The position numbers and the translations under genes are program-made. Shown one piece after another: positions 1-9,318 of a DNA stretch of 64,000 bases. The stretch lies in assembly GCA_019429465.1 (NCBI GenBank), contig JAHYIV010000005.1, forward strand, positions 1-64,000, in the 5' to 3' direction. The DNA is from Desulfoarculaceae bacterium (GTDB lineage Bacteria > Desulfobacterota > Desulfobulbia > Desulfobulbales > Desulfocapsaceae). How positions within the stretch are numbered: the stretch's first letter is position 1; each line of letters starts with the position of its first letter. The notes under the pieces were generated by a model. The model did no database searches and was not told where the DNA came from. It saw only the letters and a program-made list of their open reading frames with translations.

Positions 1-126
1 GCGCGCAAATTTCGAGGAATGAGGCGTACTTGAGTACGCCGCAGTGACGAGATAATTCGGAGTCTCGTGACCTCGCTTACCTGCAGCAACGAAGCAGTTG
101 ACGACTTTTTACGACGCCATCAAGAT
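1..126 (+). mobile_element. MITE family A, copy 1 (truncated by window edge; carries an extra internal segment)
   Basis: GCGCGCAAATTTCGAGGAATGAGGCGTACTTGAGTACGCCGCAGTGACGAGATAAT...GCAGCAACGAAGCAGTTG.CGACTTTTTACGACGCCATCA. Confidence 0.85.
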
Positions 127-174
127 TCAAAGAAACCCTTGCAAGGCTCATGTTAAATAAAAAAACTTCATTCC

Positions 175-188
175 TTGACCTAGATCAA
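175..188 (+). promoter_or_regulatory. FNR/CRP-family (HcpR-like) palindrome TTGACCTAGATCAA upstream of hcp
   Basis: TTGAC-n4-ATCAA inverted repeat about 210 bp upstream of the hcp start; HcpR/FNR family consensus is TTGA(C/T)-n4-(A/G)TCAA. Confidence 0.55.
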
Positions 189-232
189 AGAAGTCTTCAC
201 CAATATGCAATAGTGTATCAGACATAAATGAT

Positions 233-314
233 CTGACCCCGATGAACGGGACAAGTGCCTTTCACAGATTATTTTCTGGCAAAAAAACAAGAAAACAAGC
301 TGTAAGGCTCCTAA
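233..314. repeat. Family B palindromic repeat, copy 1
   Basis: CTGACCCCGATGAACGGGACAAGTGCCTTTCACAGATTATTTTC...GAAAACAAGCTGTAAGGCTCC. Confidence 0.8.
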
Positions 315-401
315 CTTGTACCAACATCTTCACAAGGCGCAAAAATTGACCTATGCTTTGTCAAGAACTTTTTTCACTCACCCCAACCAAGGAGAATAAC
401 C

Positions 402-2039
402 ATGTACTGCAATCAATGTGAACAGACCGCCAAGGGAATCGCCTGTACCACCATCGGTGTCTGCGGCAAGAACGAGGAAGTGGCAGGACTCGAAGATCTT
501 CTCACCCATGCCATCCAGGGGCTGTGCCTGGTGGCTGACGCCGGCCGCAAGGTCGGGGTTGTTGATAACGCGGTTGACCGTTTCACCTGTGAGGCTATTT
601 TTTCCTGCCTCACCAATGTCGATTTTGACCCGGCCCGCTTTGGCGTCCTGATCCACAAGACTGTCGCCCTGCGTGAAACCCTGAAGGCCGAGGTAAAGGC
701 CGCCGGCGGCAAGATTGATTTTACCGCCGCCGCAGCCACCTTTTCCCCGGCCGATTCCCTGACCGGTCTGGAAGAGCAAGGCGCCGCCCTCAACTTCATC
801 AACACCCTCGATGCCAATCCCGACCTGCAGTCCCTGAAGCAGACCACCATGTACGGCCTGCGCGGCCTTGCCGCCTATGCCGATCATGCCGCCATCCTCG
901 GCCAGGAAGATGATGCGGTCTACGCCTACATCCATGAGGCCATGGCCGCCCTCACCGGCGACATGGATCTCAATTCGCTGGTGGCCCTCGCCCTCAAATG
1001 CGGCGAGGTCAACCTCAGGGCCATGGAGCTGCTGGACGCCGGCAACACCGGCACCTACGGCCATCCGGTTCCGACCCCGGTGCCGCTGGGTCATATCCCC
1101 GGCAAGTGTATCCTGGTCACCGGCCATGACCTCAAAGATCTGGCCATGCTCCTGGAGCAGACCAAGGACAAGGGCATCAACATCTACACCCATGGCGAGA
1201 TGCTGCCCTGCCACGGCTATCCCGAGCTGAAGAAGTACAGCCACTTCTACGGCCACTTCGGCACCGCCTGGCAGAATCAGCAGAAGGAGATGCCTGAATT
1301 TCCAGGGGCCATCCTCTTCACCACCAACTGCATCCAGAAGCCCAAGGATTCCTACAAGGCCAATGTCTTCACCACCGGCCTGGTCGGCTGGCCGGATGTC
1401 GCCCATATCGGCGAGGCCAACGGCACAAAGGACTTCACCCCGCTGATCAACCGGGCCCTGGCCCTGCCCGGATTCACCGACACCGTCGACAATGATTCCG
1501 TGCTCGTCGGCTTTGCCCGCAACACCGTACTCGGCGTGGCCGACAAGGTGATCGAGGCTGTGAAATCCAAGGCCATCCGTCACTTCTTCCTGGTCGGCGG
1601 CTGTGATGGCGCCAAACCCGGCCGCAACTACTACACCGAGCTGGTCGAACAGATCCCGGCCGACTGCATGATCCTGACCCTGGCCTGCGGCAAGTTCCGC
1701 TTCTTTGACAAGAAGCTGGGCGATATCGGCGGCATCCCGCGTCTGCTGGACGTTGGTCAGTGCAATGACGCCTACTCCGCCATCCAGATTGCGGTGGCCC
1801 TGGCCGGCGCCTTTGAATGCGGGGTCAATGATCTGCCCCTGTCCATGATCCTTTCCTGGTACGAGCAGAAGGCGGTGGTCATCCTCCTGACCCTGCTCAG
1901 CCTGGGGATCAAGAACATCCATCTCGGACCCTCGCTGCCGGCCTTCATCACCCCCAATGTCCTCAATGTACTGGTGGAGAACTTCAGCATCAAACCGGTC
2001 ACCACTCCCGAGGCGGACCTGAAGGCCATCCTGGGCTAA
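402..2039 (+). CDS. hcp: Hydroxylamine reductase / hybrid cluster protein
   Basis: N-terminal MYCNQCEQTAKGIACTTIGVCGK Cys motif, 545 aa, full-length Hcp-like. Confidence 0.96.
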   Translation: MYCNQCEQTAKGIACTTIGVCGKNEEVAGLEDLLTHAIQGLCLVADAGRKVGVVDNAVDRFTCEAIFSCLTNVDFDPARFGVLIHKTVALRETLKAEVKAAGGKIDFTAAAATFSPADSLTGLEEQGAALNFINTLDANPDLQSLKQTTMYGLRGLAAYADHAAILGQEDDAVYAYIHEAMAALTGDMDLNSLVALALKCGEVNLRAMELLDAGNTGTYGHPVPTPVPLGHIPGKCILVTGHDLKDLAMLLEQTKDKGINIYTHGEMLPCHGYPELKKYSHFYGHFGTAWQNQQKEMPEFPGAILFTTNCIQKPKDSYKANVFTTGLVGWPDVAHIGEANGTKDFTPLINRALALPGFTDTVDNDSVLVGFARNTVLGVADKVIEAVKSKAIRHFFLVGGCDGAKPGRNYYTELVEQIPADCMILTLACGKFRFFDKKLGDIGGIPRLLDVGQCNDAYSAIQIAVALAGAFECGVNDLPLSMILSWYEQKAVVILLTLLSLGIKNIHLGPSLPAFITPNVLNVLVENFSIKPVTTPEADLKAILG

Positions 2040-2136
2040 GCGGCTGTAAAAAAATAACATGGCCATCTAAGTGCCCGGTGCGGCATAAGCCGTAACGAAA
2101 TAGATATAAATGGTCATGTTATTTCGTAACGGCTCC
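2037..2136. repeat. Family C MITE-like repeat, short copy
   Basis: TAAGCGGCTGTAAAAAAATAACATGGCCATCTAAGTGCCCGG.GCGGCATAAG...CGTAACGAAATAGATATAAATGGTCATGTTATTTCGTAACGGCTCC. Confidence 0.85.
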
Positions 2137-2271
2137 GAAGTTACAGGTAATTGTTACAGAGAGTTGTTTCCCCTCAGGCAGGGTATGATTCAGGTTTCCA
2201 TGCCCTGCCTGTTTTTTTTATTTTTCAAATATTTTCCTGCCAGGAAAACAGTTGAAAAAGAGCGCCCCAAT

Positions 2272-2838
2272 ATGAATCCAGATAAACAAAAAGCTGAGAG
2301 CTATTTCAGCAAGATGAAGGGGATTTCCCAGAGCCCGCCCGCCGTAAATTTTTCCGAGATCTTCTGGTCGTGGATTGGCGCCTTCCTCGGCATTTCCGCC
2401 GTCTCGTATCTTCACTTCAACCTACTACTCACCACCACCGATCTTGAAATGCTGGTAGGCTCTTTTGGCGCCTCTGCCGTCCTGATCTATGGTGCGCCCA
2501 AGAGCCCCCTGGCCCAGCCACGAAATCTGATCGGCGGCCATATCATCTCGGCCATCATTGGCGTCGCCTGCTATAAATTCATTGGAGATCCACACCTGTG
2601 GCTGGCCTCGGCTCTTGCTGTGGCCACGGCCATTGCCGCCATGCATGCGACAAAAACCCTCCATCCGCCGGGCGGCGCCACCGCGCTTATTGCCGTAATC
2701 GCCAGCGACAAGATCCACAACCTGGGATTCTTCTTTGCCATCATCCCTGTGGGCGCCGGGGCCTTGATCATGCTGATCGTGGCGCTCCTGGTGAACAACA
2801 TCCCCAAAAGTCGACGGTATCCTGAGTTCTGGCTTTAA
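2272..2838 (+). CDS. HPP family integral membrane protein
   Basis: LHPPGGATALIAV HPP motif and hydrophobic segments; ATG at 2272 (MNPDKQ) preferred to the 2110 ORF start, which lies in repeat DNA. Confidence 0.85.
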   Translation: MNPDKQKAESYFSKMKGISQSPPAVNFSEIFWSWIGAFLGISAVSYLHFNLLLTTTDLEMLVGSFGASAVLIYGAPKSPLAQPRNLIGGHIISAIIGVACYKFIGDPHLWLASALAVATAIAAMHATKTLHPPGGATALIAVIASDKIHNLGFFFAIIPVGAGALIMLIVALLVNNIPKSRRYPEFWL

Positions 2839-2884
2839 GCCGCTGATTTTAATAAAAATAACCTTCATCACTCTCTTACAGAAA

Positions 2885-3517
2885 ATGACCAGTAACCAGA
2901 AGACATTCACCGTCATCCCCGGCCTGAGCATGGGCCTCTTGGCCCCCCGGGAGCTGGAAGAGATTGTGGCCGTCATCAAGACATACGACGTCCCCATGAT
3001 CAAGATCACCTCGGCCCAACGCCTGGCCCTGCTCGGCATGGACGAGGAAGACCAGGAGCGGATCAAGGCCGAACTCCAGCCCCTGATCCGCCCGATGACC
3101 GCCAATAACCTCGAGTATGTCCATGCCTGTCCCGGCTCCCGGTGGTGCAAATACGGCACCAGGGATTCTCTGGCACTCGGCGCCCGGATCGAGCAGATCT
3201 CCCTTGCCGAACCCCTGCCCGCCAAAGTCAAGGTCGGGATCTCCGGTTGCCGGATGTCCTGCGCCGGACCCTATGTCCGGGATGTTGGCATCTTCGCCAC
3301 CAAAAAGGGCTGGACCCTTGTTTTTGGCGGCAACGGCGGCGGGAATCCGCGCCTGGGTGATGTGGTGGCCGAAGGGCTGACCGATGACCAGGTGGTTGAT
3401 CTGGTTCGGAAATGCCTGACCATCTACCAGCAGAAGGCCACATTCAAATCCCGGACCGCCCGCTTCATGGAGCGTTTCGGCATTGACGCCTTCAAAGAGG
3501 CCGTTCTTACAAAATAA
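2885..3517 (+). CDS. Small siroheme/4Fe-4S nitrite/sulfite reductase-like protein
   Basis: 210 aa; CPGSRWC and CRMSC cysteine spacing of siroheme-4Fe4S reductases. Confidence 0.8.
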   Translation: MTSNQKTFTVIPGLSMGLLAPRELEEIVAVIKTYDVPMIKITSAQRLALLGMDEEDQERIKAELQPLIRPMTANNLEYVHACPGSRWCKYGTRDSLALGARIEQISLAEPLPAKVKVGISGCRMSCAGPYVRDVGIFATKKGWTLVFGGNGGGNPRLGDVVAEGLTDDQVVDLVRKCLTIYQQKATFKSRTARFMERFGIDAFKEAVLTK

Positions 3518-3538
3518 TTCAGTCAGGAGGGACTCATC

Positions 3539-4189
3539 ATGCAATGCCCTGGACAGGACAACCGCTACTGGAGCGGGGAGGCCGTTTTTGAACTGCCCTG
3601 CCCCCACTGCGGCAACATACTGGAGTTCTTCAAGGATGACAGCCAGCGCACCTGCAAGCAATGCGGACACAAGGTACTGAACCCCAAGATCGATTTCGGC
3701 TGCGCCTCCTACTGCCCCTATGCCGAGCAGTGCATGGGCGCGCTGCCTTCCGATCTGCGGCATGGACTGGCTGATCTGTTCAAGGAGCGGCTGGCGATCG
3801 CGGTGCGGAAACGGTTGCTGGATCAGGAGCAGACATATCGTCTGGTCACCACCAGGGCGGAGTTCGCCGAAAAACTGTGTCAGGAAGAAGGCGGCAATAT
3901 GGCCGCCGTTGTCGCCGCCGCCCTGCTCAGCGAGACCGAGGACGCTCCGGCACTCCTGACTGAGCTCAAAGCGGAAGAAACCCTGAGCAAAGAGATAGTC
4001 CAGCTTCTGTCCCTCAAACCGGCCGCACACGAGGAAGAAAACAGGTCGGCCGCCATCTTCCATGATGCCTGTCTGCTCGGTGCCATGAGCCTTGGGCTCC
4101 TTGCCGGCCCGTCCGGGGAATGGCTGACAGCGACAGGAAGACGGGAAGCAGAGACAATAAAGACCCGGATCAACTTGCAACCGGAATGA
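3539..4189 (+). CDS. Conserved protein with zinc-ribbon-like Cys pairs
   Basis: CPHCGN...CKQCGHKV paired CxxC plus FGCASYCPYAEQC; immediately follows the siroheme protein. Confidence 0.6.
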   Translation: MQCPGQDNRYWSGEAVFELPCPHCGNILEFFKDDSQRTCKQCGHKVLNPKIDFGCASYCPYAEQCMGALPSDLRHGLADLFKERLAIAVRKRLLDQEQTYRLVTTRAEFAEKLCQEEGGNMAAVVAAALLSETEDAPALLTELKAEETLSKEIVQLLSLKPAAHEEENRSAAIFHDACLLGAMSLGLLAGPSGEWLTATGRREAETIKTRINLQPE

Positions 4190-4258
4190 GCCCCATTTAT
4201 TTTAAGGGTGCTTGAACTGCCCAACCAGCTTCTGTCGTATACTTCAAAAGGAGGGAGA

Positions 4259-4525
4259 ATGCCCATTTTCAGTTATCTTGTCATCCCGAAAGCAGGCGCC
4301 ATTGACACGTTACATGCCGAGTTAACGGCCCTGCCATGGTGCGAAATAATTCCAGCTGACAACAAAGAGATTGTCATTCTGGTGACTGATACGCCGGATG
4401 CCGCCACAGAAAAAAAACTGCAGGAACGGCTCAAGGAACTGGATTCCTTGCAGTCCATGAGCATGACTTTTGGCCATAATGATGAAGACCAACCAGGAAA
4501 ACAACGAGGTGATTATGAAGCTTGA
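4259..4525 (+). CDS. napD: NapD-like chaperone of nitrate reductase
   Basis: Small protein immediately upstream of napA; NapD-like pattern; ATG 4259 with GGAGGGAG ribosome binding site. Confidence 0.65.
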   Translation: MPIFSYLVIPKAGAIDTLHAELTALPWCEIIPADNKEIVILVTDTPDAATEKKLQERLKELDSLQSMSMTFGHNDEDQPGKQRGDYEA

Positions 4526-6833
4526 CAGGAGAGCATTTATCAAGAGCGCAGCTGCCAGCAGCGCCATTGCAACCGCCGCGGCAATATTCCCCGGCATCAG
4601 TTTTGCCGAATGGAAGAAACAGGAAGGCGCCTCCGGCATGATCACCTGGAAAAAAGCACCCTGCCGTTTTTGTGGCACCGGTTGTGGTGTCCTGATCGGT
4701 GTCTCCGGAGATCGCGCGGTAGCCGTGAAAGGTGATCCTAATTGCAGCGTCAACAAGGGCCTGTGCTGCGTAAAGGGGTATCACTCCGTGCAGGCCCTCT
4801 ATGGCAAGGATCGACTCACCAAGGCCAAGGTCAGGCGCAACGGGGAGATGGTTGAAGTGCCGATCAAAGAGGCCCTTGATATCATCGCCGCCAAGATGAA
4901 GGACACCATGGCCAAGCACGGGAAGGATTCTGTCGCCATGTATGGCTCAGGCCAGTGGACCATCCCCGATGGCTATGTTGCCTCCAAACTTTTTAAAGGC
5001 TGTCTCGGCACCAACAATCTTGAGGCCAACGCCAGGCTTTGCATGTCCAGTGCGGTCACCGGTTTCATGACCTCTTTCGGCATTGATGAGCCCATGGGCT
5101 GTTATGAAGACATTGATTACGCCAATGTCTTTGTTACCTGGGGCAACAACATGGCGGAGATGCATCCGGTCCTTTTTTCGAGGATGCTGGCCAACCGCAA
5201 GCGCCGCAACAATGTCGAGATTATCGACTTTGCCACCCGTACCACCAGAACCAGTCAGGCCGCCGACAGATCCATTCTGTTCAGGCCGCAGACCGATCTG
5301 GCCGTGGCCAATGCCATCTGTTATGAAATTATCCACAATAACTGGGTGAACTGGGATTTCCTCAACACCCACGTCTCGTTTCATAAAGGAAAGACCGATA
5401 TCGGCTATGGAACCGAAGATCACTTCGCCTTCACCGATAAAGAGGAGCCTATTAATTTTGAAGAATACAAAAAATTTCTCGAAGATTATACCCCGGAGAA
5501 GGTGGAAAAGATCTCCGGGGTCTCAGCCAGAGACATCAAGTACATGGCCTCGTTGTACGGTGATCCGACCAAAAAGGTGACCTCCTTCTGGTGCATGGGG
5601 ATGAACCAGCACACCCGGGGGACCTGGATCCAGAACCTGGTTTACAATATCCATTTGCTGACCGGCAAGATCTCCACCCCGGGCAACAGCCCATTTTCCC
5701 TTACCGGGCAGCCCAGCGCCTGCGGAACGGTGCGCGAGGTCGGCACCCTGACCCATGCCCTGCCCCACGGCGGAGTCGCCAATGAACATGACCGGGAAAT
5801 GGCGGCCAAAATCTGGGATGTGCCGGTGAGCAACATTGACCCGAAACCGACATATCATACTGTGGAGATGTTTCGGGCCCTGGATCGCGGCGATATCAAA
5901 TTCATGTGGATCCAGGTCACCAATCCCATGGTCACCATGCCGAACCTCAATCGTTACCGCCAAGGGGCCCTGAAGGACGACCGTTTTATCGTGGTCTCCG
6001 AGGTCTACCCGACTCCGACCACCGATGTTGCCGATGTTATTCTGCCTGCCGCCATGTGGGTTGAGCAGGAAGGCATGTTCGGCAACTCCGAACGGCGCAC
6101 CCAGCATTTTGCCCAGATTGTCCCTCCTCCGGGTGAGGCCATGTCCGACACCTGGCAGCTGATCGAAGTTGCCAGAAGGCTGGGTTTTGAAAAGCAGTTT
6201 CCCTGGAGCGAAGAGGAACACATCGGCAAGATCTGGGAAGAGTACCGGCGTTTCCATGAGGGTCCTAAACACAACATGGCCCCATACACGGTTCTCCTCG
6301 AACGCCCGGGGGTCATGTGGCCCTTTGTCGATGGCAAGGAGACCAGGTGGCGCTTCAACCCCAAGCATGATCCAGCCTGTACCAACGGCAAGGATTTTGA
6401 TTTCTACGGCAAAGCAGATAATAAGGCCTGGATCTGGGCCCGTCCCTATGAGCCGGCTGCCGAGTCACCGGACGCCGAGTATAACTTCTGGCTGAATACC
6501 GGTCGCGTCATCGAGCATTTTCATACCGGCTCCATGACCCGGCGGGTCCCCGTCCTCCATCAGGCCATGCCCTCTTCCTATGTTGAGCTGAACCCTGAAG
6601 ATGCGGCGGGTCTTGGCGTCATCAACGGCGAGATGGTCAAGATCATCTCCAGAAGGGGATCGGTCACCATGCCGGCCTCAATCAATGGCCGCGGTGTTCC
6701 GCCCCGGGGCATGGTGTTCGTCCCGTTTTTTGATGAAAGCTACCTGATCAACGAGGTGACGCTGGATGCCTTTTGTCCAATTTCAAAACAGCCTGATTAT
6801 AAAAAATGTGCGGTCCGACTGGAGAAAGCGTGA
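4515..6833 (+). CDS. napA: Periplasmic nitrate reductase catalytic subunit (Mo-bisMGD)
   Basis: TAT signal MKLDRRAFIKSAAAS; CRFCGTGCGVLIG 4Fe-4S motif; NARLCMSSAVTGF catalytic Cys region; EVYPTPTTDVADVILPAAMWVE. Confidence 0.93.
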   Translation: MKLDRRAFIKSAAASSAIATAAAIFPGISFAEWKKQEGASGMITWKKAPCRFCGTGCGVLIGVSGDRAVAVKGDPNCSVNKGLCCVKGYHSVQALYGKDRLTKAKVRRNGEMVEVPIKEALDIIAAKMKDTMAKHGKDSVAMYGSGQWTIPDGYVASKLFKGCLGTNNLEANARLCMSSAVTGFMTSFGIDEPMGCYEDIDYANVFVTWGNNMAEMHPVLFSRMLANRKRRNNVEIIDFATRTTRTSQAADRSILFRPQTDLAVANAICYEIIHNNWVNWDFLNTHVSFHKGKTDIGYGTEDHFAFTDKEEPINFEEYKKFLEDYTPEKVEKISGVSARDIKYMASLYGDPTKKVTSFWCMGMNQHTRGTWIQNLVYNIHLLTGKISTPGNSPFSLTGQPSACGTVREVGTLTHALPHGGVANEHDREMAAKIWDVPVSNIDPKPTYHTVEMFRALDRGDIKFMWIQVTNPMVTMPNLNRYRQGALKDDRFIVVSEVYPTPTTDVADVILPAAMWVEQEGMFGNSERRTQHFAQIVPPPGEAMSDTWQLIEVARRLGFEKQFPWSEEEHIGKIWEEYRRFHEGPKHNMAPYTVLLERPGVMWPFVDGKETRWRFNPKHDPACTNGKDFDFYGKADNKAWIWARPYEPAAESPDAEYNFWLNTGRVIEHFHTGSMTRRVPVLHQAMPSSYVELNPEDAAGLGVINGEMVKIISRRGSVTMPASINGRGVPPRGMVFVPFFDESYLINEVTLDAFCPISKQPDYKKCAVRLEKA

Positions 6834-7486
6834 TGAAAAAAGCAGCTGACAAGATCGGCAAAAGGACTCTGGCTCTTGCCGCTCTCTGCCTTCTCGGTGT
6901 CGGGGGACTGGATTTAGCAATGGCAGCGCCGGATATCCCCCATACCTTTGATGCAGGCGGCGAGAAAATTTTCAGGAGCTACAATGCAACTCCGCAAGAG
7001 TACATGGCGGCAGACTCCGGCAACCGGAATCTGATGGGCTTCTATGAGCTGCGACAGTATCCCGGCTCTCCGCCGCGGATCCCCCATGCAGTTGCCCAAT
7101 CTTTTAGTGAACAGCCGGACAACTGCCTCTCCTGCCATGCCAAGGGTGGCTATAATGCCGAGCTGGATAGATTCGTGCCGGTCACACCGCACCCGGAGAA
7201 TGAACTGTGCACTCAATGCCATGTGCCTCAGCGCCAGGAAGGACTCTTTGTCGAGACCAACTGGCAGTCAATAAATCCCCCGAAACTGGGAAGATCGTTC
7301 CTGGCAGGTTCTCCCCCGCCTATTCCCCACAGCCTGCAGTTGCGGGAAAACTGCATTCCCTGTCATACCGGGCCGGCAGCCGTTACCGAGATTCGAGTCG
7401 AGCATTCCTCCCGTGGAAATTGCCGCCAATGCCATGTCCCGGTTATAAGCACTGACCCTCGCCTGGAATTTGTGAGAAAACAGTGA
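6833..7486 (+). CDS. NapB-like multiheme cytochrome c (four CxxCH)
   Basis: CLSCH, CTQCH, CIPCH, CRQCH; signal peptide; directly downstream of napA. Confidence 0.8.
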   Translation: MKKAADKIGKRTLALAALCLLGVGGLDLAMAAPDIPHTFDAGGEKIFRSYNATPQEYMAADSGNRNLMGFYELRQYPGSPPRIPHAVAQSFSEQPDNCLSCHAKGGYNAELDRFVPVTPHPENELCTQCHVPQRQEGLFVETNWQSINPPKLGRSFLAGSPPPIPHSLQLRENCIPCHTGPAAVTEIRVEHSSRGNCRQCHVPVISTDPRLEFVRKQ

Positions 7487-8118
7487 TCTGGAGAACTCTA
7501 ATGAAAGTACGCTCTTGCTCCAACCTGTCAGCACTCATGTTCGTCATATTGATGCTGTCAGGCCAGAGTTCCTTGGCCAGTCAGGGTTCGGTCACCGACA
7601 GAATCCTGGAAGCCAATGAACCTTTTGATAATAGTCAGATCGAATCCGCTCACTCCCTTCCCGACCAGACGGTGTGGGCCAAGGAAAATTTCCAGGGCCG
7701 AAAATTCAAGGTCTTGGCCCGTAAGAACCATATGGTACGGTATCGCTGCACCACCTGTCACAATAACGAAAAAAAAATTCTGGTGAATGATGGTGTCTTG
7801 CTCACCCACGGTGATATCAAAATGAATCATGGGCAGGGAGAGAACAATTTGACCTGCGTGGAATGCCATCATCCACAAGACCGTGACGCCCTTATCGATA
7901 AACAAGGTGAAAAGATTGATTTCGATCACAGCTACCAACTCTGCGGACAATGCCATTTCAGGCAAAAAAGAGACTGGCTTGGCGGAGCACATGGGAAGCG
8001 GGTTAAATATTGGGCGGGGGAACGGGTGATCCGAAACTGCACCACATGCCACCCTGCCCATGCCCCCAAATTCAAAAAAAGAATGCCGGCAACATATTCT
8101 CTGCCATTAACAAAATAG
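7483..8118 (+). CDS. Tetraheme cytochrome c
   Basis: Four CxxCH: CTTCH, CVECH, CGQCH, CTTCH; N-terminal signal; overlaps the previous stop. Confidence 0.8.
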   Translation: MIWRTLMKVRSCSNLSALMFVILMLSGQSSLASQGSVTDRILEANEPFDNSQIESAHSLPDQTVWAKENFQGRKFKVLARKNHMVRYRCTTCHNNEKKILVNDGVLLTHGDIKMNHGQGENNLTCVECHHPQDRDALIDKQGEKIDFDHSYQLCGQCHFRQKRDWLGGAHGKRVKYWAGERVIRNCTTCHPAHAPKFKKRMPATYSLPLTK

Positions 8119-8124
8119 GGGTAT

Positions 8125-9099
8125 TTGATGAACTCCCGCAAAGATGAAACAGATCCAATGAACAAAGAAGAGATCGTTGAAGGAAAAAGCAGCCGCAGAT
8201 CCTTTCTCAAAGGACTGTCCATTGCGGCGGCGGCAAGCTCGGCCGCTCTGGTCACGGGAGGCTGCTCCCTGGAGAGTCTTCCGAAGTCCCGGGAGGAGCT
8301 GGGCCTGAAATGGGAGACATATTTCCAGGAAAACTACCGGCTCATGACCCAGGAAGAAAAGGATCAGACCGTCGAACGGTTGACGAGACAGGCAAAGCTG
8401 GAAGACAATCTTGATATTCATATCAGCAGTCAGCCCCCCCGGGAAAAAGTGCTGTACGGCTATGCCTTTAATATCAGCAGATGTGAAGGGTTCATGGATT
8501 GCGTGGAGGCCTGCGTCCAGGAAAACAACCTGGATCGCAACGCCAAGACCCAGTACATCCGCATCTTTGAAATGGAGCCCGGCAAACTCGATCCGAGCAC
8601 CGGGGACGGCAAGTATTTCCATAAAGTCCCGGTGGATGATAAATTCTACATGGGCGTCCAATGCTTCCATTGCGAAAATGCGCCCTGTATCAAGGCCTGT
8701 CCGGTCAAGGCCACCTGGCGCGAGCCGGACGGCATCGTGGTCGTCGATTATAACTGGTGCATCGGTTGTCGATACTGCATGGCCGCCTGCCCCTATTATG
8801 GGCGTCGTTTTAATTGGGGAGAACCCTCTGTACCCGAAGAAGAGATCACTCGCCAGCAGCATTACCTGGGCAACAGGAAACGGATGAAGGGAGTCATGGA
8901 GAAATGCACCTTCTGCATCCAGAGAACCCGGCAAGGCAAACTTCCTGCCTGCGTCGAAGCCTGCCCCACCGGTTCCCGGGTCTTTGGCAATCTGCTCGAC
9001 CCGGACAGTGAAATCAGATTTGTCTTAAAAAACAAGAAGGTCTTCAGGTTTAAGGAGGAGCTGGGAACAGATCCGAAGTTTTGGTACTTTATTGATTGA
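8125..9099 (+). CDS. 4Fe-4S dicluster protein, NrfC/HybA-like, TAT-exported
   Basis: SSRRSFLKGLSIAAAASSA TAT motif; multiple CxxCxxCxxxC ferredoxin motifs. Confidence 0.9.
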   Translation: MMNSRKDETDPMNKEEIVEGKSSRRSFLKGLSIAAAASSAALVTGGCSLESLPKSREELGLKWETYFQENYRLMTQEEKDQTVERLTRQAKLEDNLDIHISSQPPREKVLYGYAFNISRCEGFMDCVEACVQENNLDRNAKTQYIRIFEMEPGKLDPSTGDGKYFHKVPVDDKFYMGVQCFHCENAPCIKACPVKATWREPDGIVVVDYNWCIGCRYCMAACPYYGRRFNWGEPSVPEEEITRQQHYLGNRKRMKGVMEKCTFCIQRTRQGKLPACVEACPTGSRVFGNLLDPDSEIRFVLKNKKVFRFKEELGTDPKFWYFID

Positions 9100-9318
9100 C
9101 GGGTGCCGCCGGGACTTCGCTGGTCATGCCTTTGACCAATGCATGTTCCTTCTCCGGCGGTCCTGCACCAAGGATCGAAGCTTCAAACTGATAGAATACA
9201 ATGAAATGGCCGCAGAGGGTTGACTCGATACAATTGAGCCGTTGGCACATTGATCAATTTGATCCTGTTGAGTCTCTCCATAAACGAATTTCAGGCACAA
9301 CCTGCAGAGAGAAAAATA

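Noticed and set aside
378-2066. 562-aa minus-strand ORF antisense to hcp
   Set aside because: Low-complexity Gly/Asp/Gln-rich translation typical of the reverse of a GC-rich gene; hcp on the plus strand fully explains the region. The same reasoning applies to other long antisense ORFs (e.g. 2876..4180, 30199..31398, 34690..35856, 36597..37817).
2110-2271. N-terminal extension of the HPP protein from ORF start 2110
   Set aside because: The extension lies partly in the family C repeat and has no homology-like character; ATG 2272 gives the expected start.
9236-9262. FNR or sigma54 site upstream of the NrfD gene (TTGGCACATTGATCAATTTGATCC)
   Set aside because: Does not fit TTGA-n6-TCAA spacing with confidence or the GG-n10-GC sigma54 consensus; too weak to claim.
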